From Clostridiaceae bacterium (GTDB taxonomy: Bacteria; Bacillota; Clostridia; Oscillospirales; Acutalibacteraceae): a DNA stretch of 18,585 bases. Positions 15,163-18,585 of the stretch are shown here, in pieces. The notes below the pieces were generated by a model, which saw only the letters and a program-made list of their open reading frames with translations, was not told the origin of the DNA and searched no databases. The DNA is taken from assembly GCA_904501685.1 (NCBI GenBank), contig CAJGBX010000016.1, forward strand, positions 1 through 18,585, read 5' to 3'. The position numbers were made by a program, and so were the translations under genes. Within the stretch, counting starts at the first letter, position 1. Every line of letters begins with the position of its first letter.

Positions 15163-15185
15163 TTAAAACACCTAAAGTGTTTTAA
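15163..15185. promoter_or_regulatory. 9-bp inverted repeat upstream of the permease gene
   Basis: TTAAAACAC (15163-15171) and GTGTTTTAA (15177-15185) are perfectly complementary with a 5-nt centre. The site lies 19-41 nt upstream of the permease start, on the side facing the divergent Na/Pi-type gene. It could be an operator or a leader hairpin. I do not recognise it as a known regulator box. Confidence 0.4.
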
Positions 15186-15324
15186 TACTTTTTTCAAAAA
15201 AAGTCAAGTATTATTTTAAATTATAAAAAAAGTTTATAAATTTTACCTAAATTTAACCTGTACTTGAAGATGAATTTACATACAACTGATATATTATAAT
15301 TAAATTAATTTAAGGAGTAAAAGT

Positions 15325-17067
15325 ATGGATATCTTTAATGTCTTGGCACTAATCGGCGGACTTTGCCTATTCCTCTTCGGAATGAATCTAATGGGTGAAG
15401 CCTTGGAAAGACGTGCAGGAAGTAAATTAAAAACAATTTTAGGGAAATTAACGAATGGACGAATTGCCGGATTTTTAACCGGTCTCGGAGTTACTTCTAT
15501 AATACAGAGCTCATCTGCTACAACTGTTATGGTAGTTGGATTTACCAATTCCGGATTGATGACCTTAAAACAGGCAATTAATGTTATTATGGGTGCTAAC
15601 GTCGGTACAACCGTTACCGCTTGGCTTTTAAGTCTCGGAGGTATTGATTCTTCAAACACCTTTGTGCAGTTATTGAAGCCGTCATCCTTTACTCCGGTGT
15701 TAGCTTTAATAGGTATAGCATTATATATGTTCTCAAAAAAGGACAAAGCAAAGGACACAGCAGTTATACTCCTTGGCTTTGCGACATTGATGTACGGTAT
15801 GGATGCTATGTCGGATTCGGTATCCGGTTTGAAGGATGTTCCAGCCTTCCAACAGTTGTTTATTAAATTCCAGAATCCGATTTTAGGAGTTTTGGCCGGT
15901 GCAATTCTTACAGGTATCATTCAATCAAGCTCTGCCTCTGTCGGTATTTTACAAGCTTTATCAGCAACCGGTCAGGTAACCATAGGTGCATCAATCCCCA
16001 TAATAATGGGACAGAATATCGGCACCTGCGTTACTGCATTACTTTCAAGTGCAGGAACCAACAAAAACGCACGTCGTACTGCTGTAGTTCACCTTTCCTT
16101 TAATGTTATAGGAAGTGTTATACTTTTATCAGTATATTCTTTAATGAAATATACTGTTAATCCGACTATACTCAACGATAGTGCCAATCATGTAACAATC
16201 GCTGTTTGCCATTCGGTATTTAACATAATCTGTACCGCACTGCTATTACCCTGTGCCGGCTTACTTGAAAAATTAGCCTGCAAAATTATTCCCGATTTAA
16301 AAACAACCGACAATTTTACAACACTTGATGACCGTTTGCTTACTACTCCTTCAATTGCTATTGACCAAAGCCGCTCGGTAACGGTTGAACTCGCAAATTT
16401 TGCTGTTGAAGGTTTACACAATGCAATAGCTTCATTTGAAAACTATACACCCGAGCTCGCAGAAAAAATTCGCAACGCTGAAGAAAAAACTGATAAATAT
16501 GAAGATATTTTAGGCTCTTATTTAGTACGACTCAGCTCATTGAAAATAAGTTCTGAAGATAGTGCCGAAACCGCCATGCTTCTTAAGGTTATCGGCGACT
16601 TTGAAAGAATCTCCGACCACAGTGTCAATCTTTTAGAGTCGGTTGAAGAAATGCGTGAAAAAGAAATAGTACTATCAACAAATGCAAAAAATGAGCTTCT
16701 AACACTTACTGCTGCAGTCAATGAAATTGTTGATCTCGCGTACCTTGCATTTACCGAGCGAAGCAACGATGTAATTGCAAGTATAGAGCCTTTAGAACAG
16801 GTCATTGACCAACTCAAATGTTCATTAAGAAATAATCACATTACTCGCTTACAGCAAGGAGAATGTACCATGGATGCCGGCTTTGTCTGGTCGGATATGC
16901 TGACTAACCTTGAGCGCACATCTGACCATTGTTCTAATATAGCAGGCTGTATGCTTGACTTAACTCTTCATGATATGAATATCCACGAAAACCTTAGAGC
17001 TATTAAGCGTGATGGTGAGGAATTTAACCGTAAATTCGACGAATACTTACTTAAGTATTCAATATAA
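15325..17067 (+). CDS. Na+/phosphate cotransporter family protein with PhoU-like tail
   Basis: A 580-residue protein of the NptA/YjbB (PNaS) family, expected to couple phosphate movement to Na+. Its membrane half (1-315) has two Na/Pi-cotransporter repeats, each with the diagnostic QSSSA motif: QSSSAT at 61-66 and QSSSAS at 200-205. GANVGTTVTAW (90-100) and GQNIGTCVTALL (229-240) are the paired second motifs. After a linker, residues about 350-570 form a helical PhoU-like domain, with repeats of the form GDFERISDHSVNLLE and NLERTSDHCSNIAG. Such a fused domain may gate transport or bind metal and phosphate. AAGGAG sits 7 nt before the ATG. It is monocistronic, with its own terminator. Confidence 0.94.
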   Translation: MDIFNVLALIGGLCLFLFGMNLMGEALERRAGSKLKTILGKLTNGRIAGFLTGLGVTSIIQSSSATTVMVVGFTNSGLMTLKQAINVIMGANVGTTVTAWLLSLGGIDSSNTFVQLLKPSSFTPVLALIGIALYMFSKKDKAKDTAVILLGFATLMYGMDAMSDSVSGLKDVPAFQQLFIKFQNPILGVLAGAILTGIIQSSSASVGILQALSATGQVTIGASIPIIMGQNIGTCVTALLSSAGTNKNARRTAVVHLSFNVIGSVILLSVYSLMKYTVNPTILNDSANHVTIAVCHSVFNIICTALLLPCAGLLEKLACKIIPDLKTTDNFTTLDDRLLTTPSIAIDQSRSVTVELANFAVEGLHNAIASFENYTPELAEKIRNAEEKTDKYEDILGSYLVRLSSLKISSEDSAETAMLLKVIGDFERISDHSVNLLESVEEMREKEIVLSTNAKNELLTLTAAVNEIVDLAYLAFTERSNDVIASIEPLEQVIDQLKCSLRNNHITRLQQGECTMDAGFVWSDMLTNLERTSDHCSNIAGCMLDLTLHDMNIHENLRAIKRDGEEFNRKFDEYLLKYSI

Positions 17068-17137
17068 TTGATAATACAAAACGAAAATATGATACACACC
17101 TAACGGTTGATTATATACCATTACTTTCATAATAGAT

Positions 17138-17170
17138 AAAAAATCCAAGTCCTCGGACTTGGATTTTTTT
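17138..17170. terminator. Terminator shared by the Na/Pi-type gene and the tRNA genes
   Basis: Stem TCCAAGTC/GACTTGGA (17144-17151 with 17156-17163) closes a CTCG tetraloop. A run of A precedes it and a run of T follows it, so it can stop transcription from both sides. The T run touches the encoded CCA end of the minus-strand tRNA-Arg. Confidence 0.9.
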
Positions 17171-17246
17171 GGCGCGCTGAGAGGGACTCGAACCCCCGAC
17201 CTACTGCTTAGAAGGCAGTTGCTCTATCCAGCTGAGCTATCAGCGC
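17170..17246 (-). tRNA. tRNA-Arg (anticodon TCT)
   Basis: A complete cloverleaf on the minus strand. The acceptor GCGCTGA pairs with TCAGCGC, the discriminator is G and CCA is encoded (17172-17170). The anticodon stem is ACTGC/GCAGT. The loop CTTCTAA gives anticodon TCT (plus-strand 17210-17212), reading AGA. The T loop is TTCGAGT. It lies downstream of tRNA-Gly on the same strand. Confidence 0.96.
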
Positions 17247-17261
17247 AATATTCAATTCATA

Positions 17262-17308
17262 AAAAACGCCCATAAACCGAAGACTATTGCCAACGGCCGG
17301 GCATTTTT
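17262..17308 (-). terminator. Hairpin with T run between tRNA-Gly and tRNA-Arg
   Basis: Arms 17262-17271 and 17299-17308 pair over 10 positions (core GCCC/GGGC, one G-U on the minus strand), with a further CCG/CGG pairing inside. On the minus strand a run of T follows. It looks like a terminator for tRNA-Gly, yet only 14 nt remain before tRNA-Arg, too few for a separate promoter. It may instead be a leaky terminator or a processing structure. Confidence 0.5.
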
Positions 17309-17381
17309 GGAGCGGGTGATGGGAATCGAACCCACGCGACCAGCTTGGAAGGCTGGAATTCTACCACTGAACTACACCCGC
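17308..17381 (-). tRNA. tRNA-Gly (anticodon TCC)
   Basis: A complete cloverleaf on the minus strand. The acceptor GCGGGTG pairs with CACCCGC, the discriminator is T and CCA is encoded (17310-17308). The anticodon stem is CCAGC/GCTGG. The loop CTTCCAA gives anticodon TCC (plus-strand 17347-17349), reading GGA. The T loop is TTCGATT. Confidence 0.96.
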
Positions 17382-17399
17382 AACTTTGTGACGCAGTAT

Positions 17400-17428
17400 A
17401 TAATACCACAAACTACGTCACACGTCAA
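17400..17428 (-). promoter_or_regulatory. Promoter of tRNA-Gly (and probably tRNA-Arg)
   Basis: On the minus strand TTGACG (17428-17423), exactly 17 nt, then TATTAT (17405-17400). The tRNA begins 19 nt after the -10 box. The 7-bp inverted repeat TGTGACG/CGTCACA (17387-17393 and 17416-17422) brackets the -10 element. Confidence 0.75.
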
Positions 17429-17456
17429 GAGAAAATTTAAAAATTTTAGAATTTAT

Positions 17457-18585
17457 TTACAAAGAAAATTCTAATTCAGGAGCTTCGTTGCAAATAACGT
17501 TAACCGATTTGAAATTCAGCTCAGGATTATCAATCATAGCACCTATAATCTTATCCTCAACCTCTTTACGGACCATTTTACGAAGCTCTCTGGCACCCGA
17601 CTTGCCGTCACACTTCTCAGCAAAGTAGCTGCAAACCGAACTGTCATAACTGAACTTAATATTTCGTTCTGCCAGCAACGGCTTTAGTTCATCAAGAATA
17701 AGCTCTGCTATTTTCTCAAGAGAATCCTTACCTAACGGTGAGAATGCAACAATTTCGTCTACCCTGCCTAAAAATTCAGGTCTTAAGAAATCCTTAAGTG
17801 CTTTTAAAGCCTTATCCTTAGTTGCCTCTGCCTGTGTTTTATTAAAGCCTAATAACGTACCGTTATTATCACTTCCTGCATTCGAGGTCATTACCAAAAC
17901 AGTGTTTTCAAAGTTGACAGTTCTGCCTTGAGAATCGGTAATCCTGCCGTCATCGAGGATTTGCAGCAATATATTCAAAATATCAGGATGTGCCTTTTCA
18001 ATTTCATCAAAAAGTATTACCGAATACGGCTTTCTGCGCACCTTTTCGGTTAGCTGACCGGCTTCATCATAGCCAACATATCCCGGAGGCGCACCAATCA
18101 GCTTAGACACAGCATGCTTTTCCATAAATTCCGACATATCAAGTCTAATCAAAGCATCGGGAGTATTGAACATTTCTTTAGCCAACACCTTGACAAGCTC
18201 GGTCTTACCGACACCGGTAGGTCCCACAAAGATAAACGACGCCGGTCTGCGGTGGCTTGAAATTTGAACACTTGAACGTCGGACACCTAAAACAACAGCT
18301 TCAACTGCTTCATCCTGACCGATAATATGCTTTTTAATATTATTTTCTAAGGTTGAAAGCTTTTCTAGATTGTTCTGTTTAACCTTAGCGGCAGGAACAC
18401 CGGTCCAAAGCTCAATAACACGGGCCAAATCATCATTTGTAACCTTGTTTTTTGCGGCCTTTGGCTTTACTCTTTCAAGTTCTTCCCTACTCTTTTCAAG
18501 CTCAAATTTTACTGTTGCAATACGTTCATAATCGGGATTATTAACATCATTTTCAAGCTCTGCCAATTCAGCTGTAAGCTTATTA
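17457..18585 (-). CDS. ClpC-like AAA+ unfoldase, C-terminal part (cut by window edge)
   Basis: The frame stays open to the right edge of the window, so the true start and the N-terminal and first AAA+ domains lie outside. About 376 codons are visible. They hold the end of a coiled-coil middle region, then RVIELWTGVPAAKV, then the second AAA+ module. That module has Walker A GPTGVGKT (plus-strand about 18203-18224), Walker B VILFDEIE, sensor-1 MTSNAG and arginine-finger segment RPEFLGRVDE. The D2 small domain follows, with SGARELRKMVRKEVEDKI. Between sensor 1 and RPEF lies LLGFN, at the position of the ClpP-docking tripeptide of ClpC (VGF) that ClpB lacks. This favours a ClpC/ClpA-type partner of ClpP that unfolds proteins for degradation. 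ClpB is the alternative. Confidence 0.9.
   Translation of the reverse strand, partial: NKLTAELAELENDVNNPDYERIATVKFELEKSREELERVKPKAAKNKVTNDDLARVIELWTGVPAAKVKQNNLEKLSTLENNIKKHIIGQDEAVEAVVLGVRRSSVQISSHRRPASFIFVGPTGVGKTELVKVLAKEMFNTPDALIRLDMSEFMEKHAVSKLIGAPPGYVGYDEAGQLTEKVRRKPYSVILFDEIEKAHPDILNILLQILDDGRITDSQGRTVNFENTVLVMTSNAGSDNNGTLLGFNKTQAEATKDKALKALKDFLRPEFLGRVDEIVAFSPLGKDSLEKIAELILDELKPLLAERNIKFSYDSSVCSYFAEKCDGKSGARELRKMVRKEVEDKIIGAMIDNPELNFKSVNVICNEAPELEFSL

Noticed and set aside
15264..15300. Promoter of the Na/Pi-type gene (TTGAAG and TATAAT)
   Set aside because: The two good-looking boxes are 25 nt apart; other pairings have correct spacing but poor hexamers, so no confident promoter can be named.
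15300..15920. 206-codon frame on the minus strand opposite the Na/Pi-type gene
   Set aside because: It lies wholly antisense to a well-supported gene, its translation has no recognisable motifs, and no ribosome binding site supports it.
17432..17448. Terminator for the ClpC-like gene (AT-only palindrome AAAATTT/AAATTTT)
   Set aside because: The stem has no GC pairs and no clear T run on the minus strand, and it lies within the -35 side of the tRNA-Gly promoter.

Overview
The window looks like chromosomal DNA of a low-GC Gram-positive anaerobe, most likely a clostridial Firmicute. The signs are AT-rich intergenic DNA, strong AGGAG-type ribosome binding sites, sigma-A-like TTGACA/TATAAT promoters, CCA-encoding tRNAs, an scpA-scpB pair, and sporulation-lineage genes (a GerW/YtfJ-like protein with its DUF2953 partner, and a DacF/DacB-like carboxypeptidase). 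A placement near Ruminococcaceae/Oscillospiraceae is my impression from gene order, not something proven here.

Region 1 (about 92-8287, all minus strand) is a tightly packed housekeeping block. Read 5'->3' on the minus strand it is: a DUF1015 protein behind a clear promoter, a GT39-like membrane glycosyltransferase, an M50 site-2-type protease, scpA, scpB, a DUF2953 protein, gerW, a D,D-carboxypeptidase, rluB and a small GNAT-like protein. Most junctions overlap or are under 20 nt, and I see no convincing terminator inside the block. It may therefore be one long transcription unit joining chromosome segregation, envelope/spore functions and ribosome modification.

Region 2 (8423-10159) is the most accessory-looking part. 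A tRNA-Gln(CTG) with a near-consensus promoter and its own terminator is followed by three 15-bp hairpins at an exact 23-bp period. Next comes a lone gene for a membrane protein with a PH-like soluble domain, then a non-coding block holding a tRNA T-arm-like dodecamer, and then a perfect 23-bp-stem hairpin. The layout suggests an insertion or cassette behind a tRNA gene, but no integrase or att duplication is visible.

Region 3 (10066-14001, plus strand) is a three-gene sugar operon: a DegT-type aminotransferase, a polyprenyl-phosphate sugar-1-phosphate transferase, and a long-form nucleotide-sugar 4,6-dehydratase. Together they could make a UDP-4-amino-4,6-dideoxy sugar and load it onto undecaprenyl phosphate. 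No acetyltransferase, flippase or further glycosyltransferase is in the operon.

Region 4 (14002-17170) has an SLC13/ArsB-type anion permease on the minus strand, divergent from a Na+/phosphate-cotransporter-type protein with a PhoU-like tail.

Region 5 (17170-18585, minus strand) holds the 3' part of a ClpC-like AAA+ unfoldase, cut by the window edge, then tRNA-Gly(TCC) and tRNA-Arg(TCT). I found no CRISPR array, insertion sequence, rRNA or recognised riboswitch.
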